DNA of 64,000 nt from assembly GCF_007565055.1 (NCBI RefSeq), contig NC_044565.1:43011211-43075210 (forward strand), given 5' to 3'. The translations under genes and the position numbers were made by a program. The notes under the pieces were generated by a model. It did no database searches, was not told the DNA's origin, and worked only from the letters and a program-made list of their open reading frames with translations. This DNA comes from Rhinopithecus roxellana. Lineage: Eukaryota; Chordata; Mammalia; Primates; Cercopithecidae. Shown here piece after piece: positions 34,880 through 46,046 of the stretch. Position 1 is the first letter of the stretch, and every line of letters starts with the position of its first letter.

Positions 34880-35445
34880 CAGTGGACTTCAAACTGTAAT
34901 CCTGAATTCCACCCTTGCCCTATTATTTCCCCACAGCAGCCAGTTGGACCTTCTTATGAAATAAACCAGAAATCAGATTATATCCCGACCTTGCAAGATC
35001 TGTCCCTGACTCACTTCCCCAAGGTCATTCTTTCTGATCTCCACTCTACTCACCAAGCATCAACTCCCCTTTCCGTTCTTCAAACTAGGCCAAAAAGTGT
35101 CCACCTCAGGACTTTCAGAAGGGTTGTACAGTGTGCCTGGAATGTTTGCCTTCCCGTTGTCAGCATAGTTGGTTCTTTTTCATCTTTCAGATCTAAGCTT
35201 AATTGTCTGCTTCCATCACTCTGTCAAAAGCACATTTCTTTTTGCACTTCTCTAGTTCAAAACTCTATTTTACCATTCACAACACCCACAACATTCACTT
35301 CTTTCACAGCTGTTTTATTTGCTTTCGTTTGCCCGATTTCTTCCCTTTCAGGACCAACTGAGTCTTTCTGGATGCTGCATCTCCAGGGCCTGGCGTGATA
35401 CCTGCACTCAGTAGGTATTCAATAACTATTCGTTCAATGATTGAA
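34880..35445 (+). mobile_element. L2 3' end
   Basis: Well-ordered plus-strand L2: 'cccacagcagccagttgg', 'ccagaaatcagattatatcc', 'gtgcctggaatgtttgcc', 'ctaagcttaattgtctgc' and 'cctgcactcagtaggtattc'. The 173-residue open frame at 34877-35398, the longest in the window, lies wholly within it and is antisense-like noise, not a gene. Confidence 0.82.
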
Positions 35446-35567
35446 TATAAGATGTTGAGTAAGGCCTAAATATTTTAACATGTAAATTTTAAGTCTGACA
35501 TCATTTACAAACACAAACTTTTTTTAGACGTTGAAGATTAATTAAGCTTTAAAAAAAAGAAAAATGT

Positions 35568-35853
35568 GGCTGGGCACGGTGGCTCAAACCTGTAATCCCA
35601 GCACTTTGGGAGGCTGAGACGGGCGGATCACGAGGTCAGGAGATCGAGACCATCCTGGCTAACACAGTGAAACCCCGTCTCTCCTAGAAATACAAAAAAC
35701 TAGCAGAGCGAGGTGGTGGGCGCCTGTAGTCCAGCTACTCAGGAGGCTAAGGCAGGAGAATGGCATAAACCCGGGAGGCGGAGCTTGCAGCGATCTGGCC
35801 ACTGCACTCCAGCCTGGGGGACAGAGCGAGACTCTGTCTCAAAAAAAAAAAAA
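35568..35853 (+). mobile_element. AluY, cercopithecid type, small deletions
   Basis: Plus-strand young Alu missing about 11 bases in the right arm ('gcttgcag' joins 'cgatctggcc'). The TSD 'aaaaaaagaaaaatgt' lies at both ends (about 35552-35567 and 35847-35862). It faces the reverse Alu at 35906. Confidence 0.93.
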
Positions 35854-35905
35854 GAAAAATGTTATTCACTGTGACTTCATACATGATCAATTCTAGTTTA
35901 TTTCT

Positions 35906-36197
35906 TTTTTTGAGATGGAGTTTCACTCTTGTTGGCCAGGCTGGAGTGCAATGGCACGATCTCAGCTCACTACAACCTCTACCTCCCGGGTTCGAGCAAT
36001 TCTCCTGCCTCAGTCTCCCTAGTAGCTGGGATTACAGGCATGCAGCAACATGCCCAGCTAATTTTGTAATTTTTTTTAGTAGAGATGGGGGTTCTCCATG
36101 TTGGTCAGGCTGGTCTTGAACTCCCTACCTCAGGTGATTCACCTGCCTTGGCCTCCGAAAGTGCTGCGATTATAGGCATGAGCCACCACGCCCGGTC
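35906..36197 (-). mobile_element. AluS-grade SINE
   Basis: Reverse-oriented Alu. The TSD 'tctagtttatttct' (35892-35905) recurs as 'tctactttatttct' (36198-36211). Confidence 0.94.
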
Positions 36198-36211
36198 TCT
36201 ACTTTATTTCT

Positions 36212-36669
36212 ATACTGGAACCCAGAGCATCCTACAGGGGACTCTCTTCAGGCTTCTGAGAGAGAATGGTAAAACTGTTATAAACCCAACACCCTATAAA
36301 AGCACTGGTATTCATTCATTTAACCCCCATCTTCTTGGTGAGTTAATGAAAGTGCTGAGTAGATGCATGTAGAACTGTCCAGGAATGTACAACATACAGC
36401 CAGGAAATGGAACAGTGAGGGCTGAATCCAGACTCCAGCTGCAGAGACCATGCTCATAACTGCCACAAGATGCTATCACCCGCGTTTCTGAGTGCATAGT
36501 GGCCATCTGTGATGAATTGCCTCAGGGCCATAGGCTCTCATTCCATATGGAAATATAAAAAAGTGAGGACAACAATAAGAGAAGGACTTACAGAATCATG
36601 GCATAGATCCAGTTTGGGGTGGCTGGTTCCCCCATTCCTCTTTCAAGTGGGTTTACATTATAAATTCCG
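36212..36669. other. Unassigned DNA
   Basis: No repeat, RNA or exon recognised between two Alus. Confidence 0.4.
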
Positions 36670-36952
36670 AGCCAGGCATGGTGGCTCATGCCTGTAATCC
36701 CAGCACTTCGGGAGGCCAAGGTGGGGAGATTACTTGAGCTCAGGAGTTTGAGACCAGCCTGTGCAACACAGGGAGATCCCAGCTCTTCAAAAAATTTTTT
36801 AAAAATTAGCTGGGCATGATGGCCTGCCTGTACCTGTAGTCCCAGCTACTTGAGAAGTTGAAGCGAGAGGATTGCTTGGAAGTCGAGGCTGAAGTGAGCT
36901 ATGGTCACACCACTGCACTCCAGCCTGGGCAACAGAGTGAAACCATGTCTCA

Positions 36953-36986
<34 letters not shown>
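36670..36986 (+). mobile_element. AluJ-grade SINE with long A-tail
   Basis: Diverged plus-strand Alu ('caacacagggagatcccagc', 'tgaggattgcttgg' type features) with a tail of about 29 A, surprisingly long and pure for an old element. Confidence 0.9.
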
Positions 36987-37833
36987 CAGAAGAGGAAGAA
37001 AAATAAATGATAAGAACCTTCTCACCCTCTTAGGACAATGCATGACACAACTGGTATGCTCATAATCCTGAATAATCCAGTTTTTGCACCTTATCTTTGT
37101 TTTCCTCTGACCCTGGCTTTACTTGAGCACTCACAGCTCTTCCTCTTTTCTTATTTCTTAAAGATGCATCAACAAAACGACAACTGATCGGTCAGGTCAC
37201 TTCTATGGACCATATCCAAGGAAACTGCAAGTGTGTACTAGATCAAGGAGAAATAATATGAGAACAATCACCCAGAGGACAACATGGAAATCTCTGCATG
37301 TTTGTGTGTGTGTGCGTGTGATTTCTAGAAGATGGCTGATACCAGTTGAGGAAATAATCTTAACAAGGACATATCATTAAGGGAAGAAACTATCAACAGA
37401 TTTCTGAAGGTCAAAGATTGCTTGTGGTAAATCAATACTTCACATCTTGAAGACAAAGGCAGGTGTGATCCCACATGAAGACTGCACAATATTAACCAGA
37501 TTACCAGCCGAAGGGCATGAATTGAGTCAGCAGGCATTTTGTGAAGGCAGAGATATACTGGCCCCATAAGGGTGCCGGAAACTGGTAGGATAAAAGGATG
37601 AGAGAAAGCAGCAATACCTCAAGAAAAACACTTTTTTCCAATGCAGTTGCTGGCTCTACTGGTTTTGCTATCAGAATCTGATAAACAATGAATGTAGGCT
37701 CCAAAGATAAACATCTGGGTGAGTGTGGGTAATATCTAAGTTAATTGATGCCAATTAGTGCCTTATTTTATGTATCATTTAAATCATAATAGTATCATTT
37801 TACCCTTGGCCCTAAAGTTGATCCCTTTACCAG
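36987..37833. other. Unassigned DNA with a short TG run
   Basis: (TG)n at 37299-37320; otherwise nothing recognised. Minus-strand frames of 67-80 residues lack domains. Confidence 0.4.
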
Positions 37834-38005
37834 AAGTCCACAAACGTTTTCTTAAAAGGGCAGATTGTACTTATTTTTGGACTACTATTTTGATACAAAA
37901 GCAACTATAATGCAGTAAAGCAGACCCCCTTCCCCCCGCCCCAAAAAAAAACAGTAGAGAAAATAGGAATAAATGGGTGTGGCTGTGTTCCAATAAAATT
38001 TTACT

Positions 38006-38304
38006 TTTTTTTTTTTTTGAGACAGAGTTTTGCTCTTGTTGCCCAGGCTGGAGTGCAATGGCCTGATCTCGGCTCACCACAACCTCCACTTCCCATGTTC
38101 AAGCAATTCTCCTGCCTCAGTCTCCCAAGTAGCTGAGATTACAGGCATGTGCCACTATGCCCAGCTAATTTTTTTTTGTATTTTCAGTAGAGACGGGGTT
38201 TTTCCATGTTGGTCATGCTAGCTCAAACTCCCGATCTCAGGTGATCTGCCCGCCTTGGCCTCCCAAAGTGGTGGGATTACAGGGGTGAGCCACTGTGCCC
38301 AGCC
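38006..38304 (-). mobile_element. AluS-grade SINE
   Basis: Reverse-oriented Alu in the DNA-transposon fossil; the TSD resembles 'attttacttttt' / 'actttacttttt'. Confidence 0.92.
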
Positions 38305-38388
38305 AGAACTTTACTTTTTGACACTGAAATTTGAATGTCATATCATTTTCACGTGTCATGAAATACTATTTTTTGTCTGTTTGTTTGT

Positions 38389-38674
38389 ACACAGGGTCAC
38401 CCTCTGTTGCCCGGGCTGGAGTGCAGTGGTACAATCATAGCTCACTGCAGCCCAACTCCTGGGCTCAAGGGATCCTCCTGCCTCAGCTTTGTCAGCAGCA
38501 AGGACTACAGGCACGTGCCACCACACCTGGCTAATTTTTTCTTTTTTTTTCCCTTTGAAGAGTCAGGGTCTCGCTATGTTGCCCAGGCTGGTCTCAAACA
38601 CCTGGCTTCAAACAATCCATCCACCTTGGCCTTCCGAAGTGCTAGGATTATAGGCATGAACCACCACACATAGA
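38389..38674 (-). mobile_element. AluJ-grade SINE
   Basis: Old reverse-oriented Alu without a long T tail, ending 'accaccacacatagac'. It is strongly diverged ('agctttgtcagcagcaagga'). Confidence 0.88.
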
Positions 38675-38718
38675 CTTCTTTTGATTCTGTTTCAATTATT
38701 TAAAAATGTAAAAAGCCA

Positions 38719-39025
38719 GGCCGGGCGCGGTGGCTCAAGCCTGTAATCCCAGCACTTTGGGAGGCCGAGACGGGCGGATCATGAGGTCAGGAGATCGAGA
38801 CCATCCTGGCTAATACGGTGAAACCCCGTCTCTACTAAAAAATACAAAAAACTAGCCGGGCGACGAGGCGGGCGCCTGTAGTCCCAGCTACTCGGGAGGC
38901 TGAGACAGGAGAATGGCGTGAACCCGGGAGGCGGAGCTTGCAGTGAGCTGAGAGCCGGCCACTGCACTCCAGCCTGGGCGGCAGAGCAAGACTCCGTCTC
39001 AAAAAAAAAAAAAAAAAAAAAAAAA
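38719..39025 (+). mobile_element. AluY, cercopithecid type, variant branch
   Basis: Young plus-strand Alu sharing 'gctaatacggtg', 'gggcgacgaggcgggcg' and 'gcgtgaaccc' with the copy at 10031. 'aaaaagcca' precedes it and recurs after its 25-A tail. Confidence 0.95.
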
Positions 39026-39111
39026 GCCATTCTTAGCTCATAGATTATATAAACACATAGGCAAAAGACCAGATTTGGCCCAGGGGCTGGAGCCATAGCT
39101 TGTCAACCTCT

Positions 39112-39511
39112 CCTATTACAAAAATAAATAAATAAATAAAACAAAACAAAAACCAAACCAACCAAACAATTCTAAGATGTACTTTTAAAAGGAGGTTAAG
39201 TCTCTTGGAATGTCAGATGTTTTCAAATGAATAAACCATGTTCTTTATATTTGCGTGTCACTTCAAAACGTTTTATCCAAGTATAATACACCTGCAGAAA
39301 AGTGCACAGCTTGATGAATTTTCACAAACGAAACACAATCATGCAATCGGCACCCAGATCAAGAAAAAGAACATTAACAGCACCAAGAATCTCCCCTCCT
39401 TCTCTTCATCTCTTCATCTGTCAACCACCACCACACCCACTCCAAGAGTAGCCACTACCCTGACTTGTAAGAGCACAGCGTAGTATAGTTGTTTTTTCAT
39501 TTTTTGGTGCA
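39112..39511. other. Unassigned DNA after an A-rich run
   Basis: 39118-39170 is an (AAAT)n/(AAAC)n-like A-rich run; the rest is unassigned. Confidence 0.4.
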
Positions 39512-39516
39512 GTAGT

Positions 39517-39875
39517 TGTATTAGTCTATTTTCATACTGCTATGAAGAAATACCCGAGACTGGGTAATTTATAAAGAAAAAGAGGTTTAATGGACTCACA
39601 GTTCTATATGGCTGCGGAGGCCTCACAATCATGGTGGAGGGTGAAGGAGGAGCAAAGGTATGTCTTACCTGGCAGCAGGCAAGACAGCATGTGCAGGGGA
39701 ACTGGCCTTATAAAACCATCAGATCTCGTGAGACTTATTCACTATCAAGAGAACATCATGGGAAAAACCCACCCCCATGATTCAATTACCTCCCACTGGG
39801 TCCCTCCCATGACATGTGGAGATTATTATAATTCAAGGTGAGATTTGGGTAGAGACATACAGCCAAACCATATCA
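39517..39875 (-). mobile_element. THE1/MSTA-type solo LTR
   Basis: Complete MaLR LTR in reverse: begins 'tgtattagtctattttcata', includes 'gagactgggtaatttata', 'cagatctcgtgagacttatt' and 'gattcaattacctcccactg', and ends 'agccaaaccatatca'. It has the TG...CA ends and a 5-bp TSD, 'gtagt' (39512-39516) and 'gtagc' (39876-39880). No internal sequence remains, so it formed by LTR-LTR recombination. The 83-residue frame inside it is not a gene. Confidence 0.9.
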
Positions 39876-39880
39876 GTAGC

Positions 39881-40889
39881 TTACTTTAAAAACAATGTTG
39901 TAGGATAAAGTTTTGTTATACAACAAAAAGAAAATTAGCTGCTAGGACTGAAATTCATATTTTTTAAGGCATATAATCATAGACTTTAGAAATGGAAGAG
40001 ATTTTAGAGAACATCCATATTTACACCCTCATGTTACATCTGATTCCCATAGTAACATAACTAATATATGTATAATTCAATTGTCTATCCATATAGTAGA
40101 TATGCATTATATACAAGTGTATGTGGTAAAAATCTATATATCAATAATATTTGCATCAATAATGTTGACAATAAACAAAATAATGAATTAAATTTCTGGT
40201 TATGCTATTATTATCAAAGCTAATATCGCCCTCATTTTCATTACATAATTGACAGGGCTTTGAATTTTTTTGTTACAATGAATAGGAGTGGCCAGTACTT
40301 TCCACTATTGGCACTGCTAATAAAGAGGAAGGTCTTCAATTCACAAATGATTAGCTTTCATAACAAGGTACAAACTCAACAATATTTAATGATTTTATCA
40401 CCTGTTTGCTACATATATCAAGGAATGCCCAAGTTTTAACTGTAAAAGTAACTAAATGTAAAATAACACTTTGCTAATTTTACGGAGGTTACAATGAAAA
40501 CTTTTTTACAGCAGTCTAAAAAGATCGGACATTTTAACAATCTGATAACAGAACACAGATTTTAAAACTATGCTCTGCATTTCCAAACTCTGACACAAAC
40601 ATAGGGACAAAGTTATATAAAAGATAAGATAATATATCTGAGGCAGTCTTTTAACACTGTTTTATATACTCTCCTATGCAATACCTTCTTTCTCCTCCAC
40701 TCCTCTTCAAACTCCCTGAATGTTTTTACCAGAAAGGTATTTTATGCTAACAGGATCTTAAAATGTTTGTTTTATGGAGAAAAATTAAAATGTGTTATCA
40801 CTTAAGTGTGAGTGCTAATGTGCAATTTATCTTGACATAACTCATTAGTATATCTAAGTATAAAAATAGACTAATTCTAAAGATTTCAG
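39881..40889. other. Unassigned AT-rich DNA
   Basis: About 1 kb, strongly AT-rich, no recognised feature. Confidence 0.4.
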
Positions 40890-41040
40890 TGGGACTGGAT
40901 AATCCTGCACAGAGCCGTTCTGGTCTCTGCTTTGCTATTAGTCTGCCTTGTGACCTTGACCTATGTCAAATTACCTTAAACTTCAGCTTCCTCATCTCAA
41001 ATGTGATATTGTGGAGTTTCTTTTTAGCTCTAAAAATATA
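40890..41040 (+). mobile_element. MIR SINE
   Basis: 'gttctggtctctgctttgc', 'cttgtgaccttgacctatg', 'aaacttcagcttcctcatct' and 'caaatgtgatattgtgg' follow MIR order on the plus strand. Confidence 0.72.
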
Positions 41041-41330
41041 CTTTAGTTATTATTCTAAAAACATTAACCTAATTAATGTCCAAGCAAAAGAATTCTCTTT
41101 CCTGAAATGCCTGAATGCAGCATATTTAAGAAAGGATTAAAGTTTAAAAACAATTTCTTGCAATGTTGTGAATTTCTCTAATAGTGCAGAGGCTAAATGT
41201 CAAAACACTTCAATATTCAGAATGGATGGTTTAAATAATAATAATATACTCTCCAAACAGGCAGTTAAACTTCCTAAATGCTGGCCAAAAAACTTGATCA
41301 ACTCTACATCATTTAAAAGTGAGACTTCTT

Positions 41331-41637
41331 TTTTTTTTTTTTTTTTTTTTTTTTTGAGACGGAGTCTCGCTCTGTCGCCCGGGCTGGAGTGCAGTGGCCG
41401 GATCTCAGCTCACTGCAAGCTCCGCCTCCCGGGTTTATGCCATTCTCCTGCCTCAGCCTCCCGAGTAGCTGGGACTACAGGTGCCCGCTACCTCGCCCGG
41501 CTAGTTTTTTGTATTTTTTAGTAGAGACGGGGTTTCACCGTGTTAGCCAGGATGGTCTCGATCTCCTGACCTCGTGATCCGCCCGTCTCAGCCTCCCAAA
41601 GTGCTGGGATTACAGGCTTGAGCCACCGCGCCCGGCC
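41331..41637 (-). mobile_element. AluY, cercopithecid type
   Basis: Near-intact reverse-oriented Alu flanked by a perfect 16-bp TSD, 'taaaagtgagacttct' (41314-41329, 41638-41653). Confidence 0.96.
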
Positions 41638-41727
41638 TAAAAGTGAGACTTCTGTGTCTAGCCTATACTGCTTAGTATAAATTCAATCCAATTTAAAGCA
41701 CGGTAACAATGTGGGCAGTCTCAGACT

Positions 41728-41788
41728 ATTACTTTCAATGGGATTGAGTCCCTAAGGATGGCAACGACTGAGTCCCATTGAAAATAAT
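41728..41788. repeat. Imperfect inverted repeat, 23-bp arms
   Basis: Left arm 41728-41750 ('attactttcaatgggattg...') pairs with right arm 41766-41788 ('...cccattgaaaataat'): 20 of 23 positions are complementary, with a 15-nt loop. A third, partial copy of the left arm ('cattactttcaagg') follows at about 41808. The inner 'attgaaagtaat'-like core resembles the loop of the mariner MITE MADE1, but the arms do not match MADE1. The surrounding 41654-42078 holds nothing else recognised except an A-rich run at 41930-41965. Confidence 0.75.
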
Positions 41789-42090
41789 GGAGTAAGCAAT
41801 CACATGTCATTACTTTCAAGGAGACACAGTCTCCACTATCCATAATAACATGGAAATATAAATCTGCACTAACTCATCAGCATGAAGAATCAAAATGTAA
41901 AAGAATTTCAAAGTTGCAATTGTGCACCCTGAAACAAAAAAACAAAAAACAAAACAAAAAAAACCCTCTGGCTCTCTTGTACTCATAACTGATCAAAGTT
42001 GAAACATATTTTAGTGAAGACAGAAAGGTCTAAGAACCCAGGTTAAGGCAATGTGAACCCCAGGGATAGACTCTTGTCCTTCTCATATTT

Positions 42091-42096
<6 letters not shown>

Positions 42097-42128
<32 letters not shown>

Positions 42129-42412
42129 GAGACGGAGTCTTGCTCTGCCGCCCAGGCTGGAGTGCAGTGGCCAGATCTCAGCTCACTGCAAGCTCCGCCT
42201 CCCGGGGTTCACGCCATTCTCCTGTCTCAGCCTCCCGAGTAGCTGGGACTACAGGCGCCCGCCACCTCGCCCGGCTAGTTTTTTGTATTTTTTAGTAGAG
42301 ACGGGGTTTCACCGTATTAGCCAGGATGGTCTCGATCTCCTGACCTCGTGATCCGCCCGTCTCGGCCTCCCAAAGTGCTGGGATTACAGGCTTGAGCCAC
42401 CGCGCCCGGCCT
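42097..42412 (-). mobile_element. AluY, cercopithecid type
   Basis: Young reverse-oriented Alu with about 34 T in the tail. An 18-bp TSD, 'cttctcatattttctttt', lies at 42079-42096 and 42413-42430. Confidence 0.95.
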
Positions 42413-42430
42413 CTTCTCATATTTTCTTTT

Positions 42431-43207
42431 GAGCAATGGTTGGCAGGCTGTTAACTGTTATCTGTACCTATATACCTATATCTGGGCCTTTTCCAATCCC
42501 ACTTTGGTTTTTTAGGTATCAGTAACTCCGAGAAGAACAGTTTTTTGCCCTAAGAACCACAGTTGGTCAAATTTACTATAAATGAGCTTTTCCCTTCTGT
42601 CTTAGTAAGTGTGTGTTGATTTCCCTAATAGGTGGAAAAATACAATCTTGACTTCTTTCCATACTGACATGTGGGTAAAATTCCAAGAAAAGCTATGTCT
42701 TAGAAGACAGTTTGCCAAATTTTCTTCACCTCATTTATTTTTACTGAATACTAATTTTGAGCAAGAAGATGTTTGCTTACCTGCTCTTCTGAATCTGCCC
42801 TCAATCCTACTATCTCTACTACTAAAAACAATATGAACAAGATATTGGACCTACTGTGGATTAAGTGTAGTTGAGTGTCCCAAGAGAATCACAAACACTT
42901 GCAAAGGTGTAGTTAAATATGTACTAGTATATGTTTGACATTTAGCTTCAAGATGAGGAAAAATGCCCTGATTGTAACACTCGCCAGTTTTCAAGGTGTA
43001 AATATTCCCATCATGGCTGACTTCAAGTTACCAAGATGATGATACTAAAGGTAGAGGATAGGAAATAGCACATCATTATATAGCATTTTCACCGTAAAGA
43101 TAGAATAGGTGTAAATGACCTCAAAACTACAAACAAGAGTAAAGGTTTATAAGGTAATTAAGTGATAAGTTTTGTACATATGTTACATTTTTTTAAATAT
43201 AGTTAAT
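42431..43207. other. Unassigned DNA
   Basis: No recognised repeat or exon; the 75-residue plus frame at 42609-42836 is probably chance. Confidence 0.4.
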
Positions 43208-43362
43208 TTGCCAGTCATGGTGGCTCAGGCCTATAATCCCAGAACTTTGGGAGGCTGAGGTGGGAGGATTGCTTGAGCCCAGGAGTGTGAGGCTGCAGTG
43301 AGCTATGATCACACCACTACACTACACTACAGCCTAGGTGACAGAACAAGACCCCATCATAT
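43208..43362 (+). mobile_element. Monomer-length Alu relative (FRAM-like or internally deleted)
   Basis: About 155 bp: an Alu left head ('catggtggctcaggcctata') runs into right-arm sequence ('gaggctgcagtgagctatga', 'cagcctaggtgacagaac') with no second monomer. A local triplication 'cactacactacactacag' is seen. It may be an early monomeric Alu or a deletion product. Confidence 0.75.
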
Positions 43363-45315
43363 ATATCTGAATTGAATTGTAAGTGTAAAATTTTAATTGT
43401 TAATAATGGCTGTGTTTAATAATGGGCTTACAAAATAACTGACAATTTAACAGTTGGTTCTCGTGAGCAAATACTGGCTGGCTCCAGCACACCACTGTGT
43501 GTTTTTCCCTGTAAGTTGCAGCAGTCAAGTTCACATCATGTCAAGGATCACCAAGAACTTGCAAATAAATGAGGACTTTCCCAGATTCCTCTCTGCTCCC
43601 CTTTGCTGCTTGTGTGCCCTTGGTTTGTTTTTAACTTTGAACTTTCCTTTTGCTTGTGCTAGGTGGTTCCTTCAACTCATTCCCCAAAACTGGGAGAAAA
43701 AAAATTGTTCCTTTCGGCAACAATTATTGATGCATTTCTTGCTTATGTCATCCACCTTCCTTCATTGTGTCCACATGTGGCTCGGCTACCTACACGACCA
43801 GAACTTCCAATGCCCATTTCCCCATCTTCTATCTGCATTCTGCTGGATCATTTCAAATTACCACTCTTTAATGAATAAAGTATATTAATTTTAAAAAATA
43901 TGCCTTGCAATGTCCCTATGCTGATCAAATTCTGGCTCCCTCTGGCAATGCCACTGTAGCCCAAAAGCCTAAACAATAAAAGTCAGAGTCTCTCAAAAAA
44001 GGGCAGCTCTTAGAGAAAAATGTAAAATGAAAAATATTTTTATGATAAAATTAATGTAGGGTCTGTGAAGTGGGGAAAGCATTACTTTTCCATTTTAACC
44101 CGGGAACACTTTGTTGTTTTTCACAGGGTGTCAGTGTTCTACAAAATATAGGGTAAGCCATAACTTAACCTCTAACACAGCATGCAAGGCTCTCAAAGAA
44201 ACTGCCACCAAAGAGTCAATTTCTACAAATCAAAAGTATAAAATCAGACTTCAGATACATTATCCAAAGTATTTTCTAGAATATATGTCTATAGTCACTT
44301 AATAAGTGCTTATTGATTTATATTACAAAATTATTTTGCAACATATAGAATGTTCTGAAGTAGAGGAATCTCTGCCAATACAGATACTTTTAGAATCTTT
44401 AAGGCCACAAATCACAAAATCAGGAGCCATAAAAAAAAATTTGAAAGTTCAAATCTCATTTATATCATGAAAAGAAAGCTTAACAATAAAAATAAAACTT
44501 TTCATAAATTATTATTATTATAACAAAATCTCATTCTGAATAAAGACCAATCAGTTACTAGTCTAGAAACAGTCCCCTCCCTTTTCCACTTAACTGTATC
44601 TCAATCTTTCCTCTATCAAAGATAATTCCCTTTGGTCACATTATTCTTGCCAGCAGTATTTTGGACACACTCTCTGGCATTAATCTATCCTTAATATTTA
44701 TGTGTTTCAGAGAAGCCTAAAGAATACAGTTAAATAATGGGAAATAATTTAAACTGTGTGTGCAAATTGTCATGAAGAAATGAAGAAATTGTGTCAAAAC
44801 AGAATTTTCACATTATAATAAAAAAAGAAAGGAATGGTTTTGAATGCATACTGTCTTCTCCAAAAATATTTCAATCCCACTAGACTGAAATTTGAAGATG
44901 TCACCATTGCTTGTGAAAACTCTTAAAGCAGAGAAACTATCCCATCCAGCACTTGAAAATAGATAAATATGCTCTTTTGAGGAATCTCATGAACATTTTT
45001 TAGGAGCTATTTTGGCTATGTCTACAAGAAGCAATGGTACTGGCACGAGACACTTTGTATTTATTTCCGTACTCACGTACAACTCTAGAATTTTGCCTGG
45101 TTGTCATCTTACTCAAAACAGTCTCGGGAGTATAAACAATTTTCAACATGAAAGTACTAGCTAGGTGATAATATTAGCAACTAAGCATGAATAGGTTTAA
45201 ACAAGCTTGATTAATTCACATTTTTAAACAAGTCTTCCTCCTTTTTTTCTTTATTTGCTCCATCTACTGCAGCCTCATTTTTTTTCTATTTCATATAAAC
45301 TTTTATATTTTTAAG
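43363..45315. other. Repeat-poor DNA, ~2 kb
   Basis: A 144-residue plus-strand frame (43454-43888) is the longest frame in the window outside known repeats. It has a hydrophobic middle and several Cys, but no domain I recognise, no Kozak-quality start and no splice context. I treat it as chance. Confidence 0.35.
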
Positions 45316-45324
45316 AATTTGTCA

Positions 45325-45603
45325 GCTGGGAGTGGTGGCTCACGCCTGTAATCCTAGCACCTTGGGAGGCTGAGGCGGGTGGATCACGAGGTCAGGAGAT
45401 CGAGACCATCCTGGCTAACACGGTGAAGCCCCATCTCTACTAAAAATACAAAAAATTAGCCGGATGTGGTGGCGGGCACCTGTAGTCCCAGCTACGTGGG
45501 AGGCTGGGGCAGGAGAATGGCGTGAACTCAGGAGGCAGAGCTTGCAGTGTGCCAAAATTGGGCCACTGCACTCCAGCCTGGGTGACAAAGCAAGACTTCA
45601 TCT

Positions 45604-45637
<34 letters not shown>
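45325..45637 (+). mobile_element. AluY, ancestral type, 33-A tail
   Basis: Plus-strand Alu with 'ggctcacgcctgtaatccta' and 'gagatcgagaccatcctgg'. The tail is 33 pure A (45605-45637). A short TSD, 'atttgtca' / 'aattgtca', flanks it. Confidence 0.92.
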
Positions 45638-45640
<3 letters not shown>

Positions 45641-45912
45641 TCAATGAAAAGAAGGTAGTCATTTCCTAAAGTGTTCTAAACGGTACAATCAAAAGGAAAT
45701 AATAACACTAAATTAAAACAGTTAAAATTCTTCTTATAGCTCTTTTTAAAAGTTGTTTTATCTTACCAATACTGGTCATAAAATAAAAACCTGTCAGTAA
45801 ACAGTCATTTTTCAGTACTTTTTTTCCTGGCACGTACACACATTTAACATCTATGAATTGAGGAAGAAGAATAAAGGAATAATGATAGAACAAGACAGAC
45901 AGAAAGACAGAG

Positions 45913-46046
45913 ATTGAAGACTGGTTATAATGACATTTTAATTCAGTTCTTCGACAGATATTGAAGACTGGTTATAATAACATTTTAATTCAGTTCTTCG
46001 ACAGATATTGAAGACTGGTTATAATAACATTTTAATTCAGTTCTTC
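45913..46046 (+). repeat. 47-bp minisatellite, 2.85 copies
   Basis: Copies start at 45913, 45960 and 46007, each opening 'attgaagactggttataat'. The three copies are identical except one G/A difference in the first copy ('aatgaca' versus 'aataaca'); the last copy ends at 'cagttcttc'. Near identity in otherwise unique DNA means the duplication is recent. Confidence 0.97.

Larger units (their letters stand above)
37834..39111 (-). mobile_element. Ancient DNA-transposon fossil carrying three Alus
   Basis: Reverse copy of the family seen at 25545. Segments occur at 37834-38005 ('gtccacaaacg', 'gtggctgtgttccaataaaa'), 38305-38388 ('acactgaaatttgaatgtc'), 38675-38718 and 39026-39111 ('agatttggcccaggggctgg'). 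Three separate Alu insertions, two minus and one plus, have cut it into four pieces. Confidence 0.72.

Noticed and set aside
34877..35398. 173-residue plus-strand open frame, the longest in the window
   Set aside because: It lies within an L2 3' end and has no domain, splice sites or codon bias of a gene.
41728..41788. A MADE1 copy
   Set aside because: Only the short central core is similar; the arms differ from MADE1, so it is reported as an unnamed inverted repeat.
43454..43888. 144-residue open frame outside recognised repeats
   Set aside because: No family resemblance, poor start context and no supporting gene structure; frames of this length occur by chance in 64 kb. A protein or transcript search would settle it.
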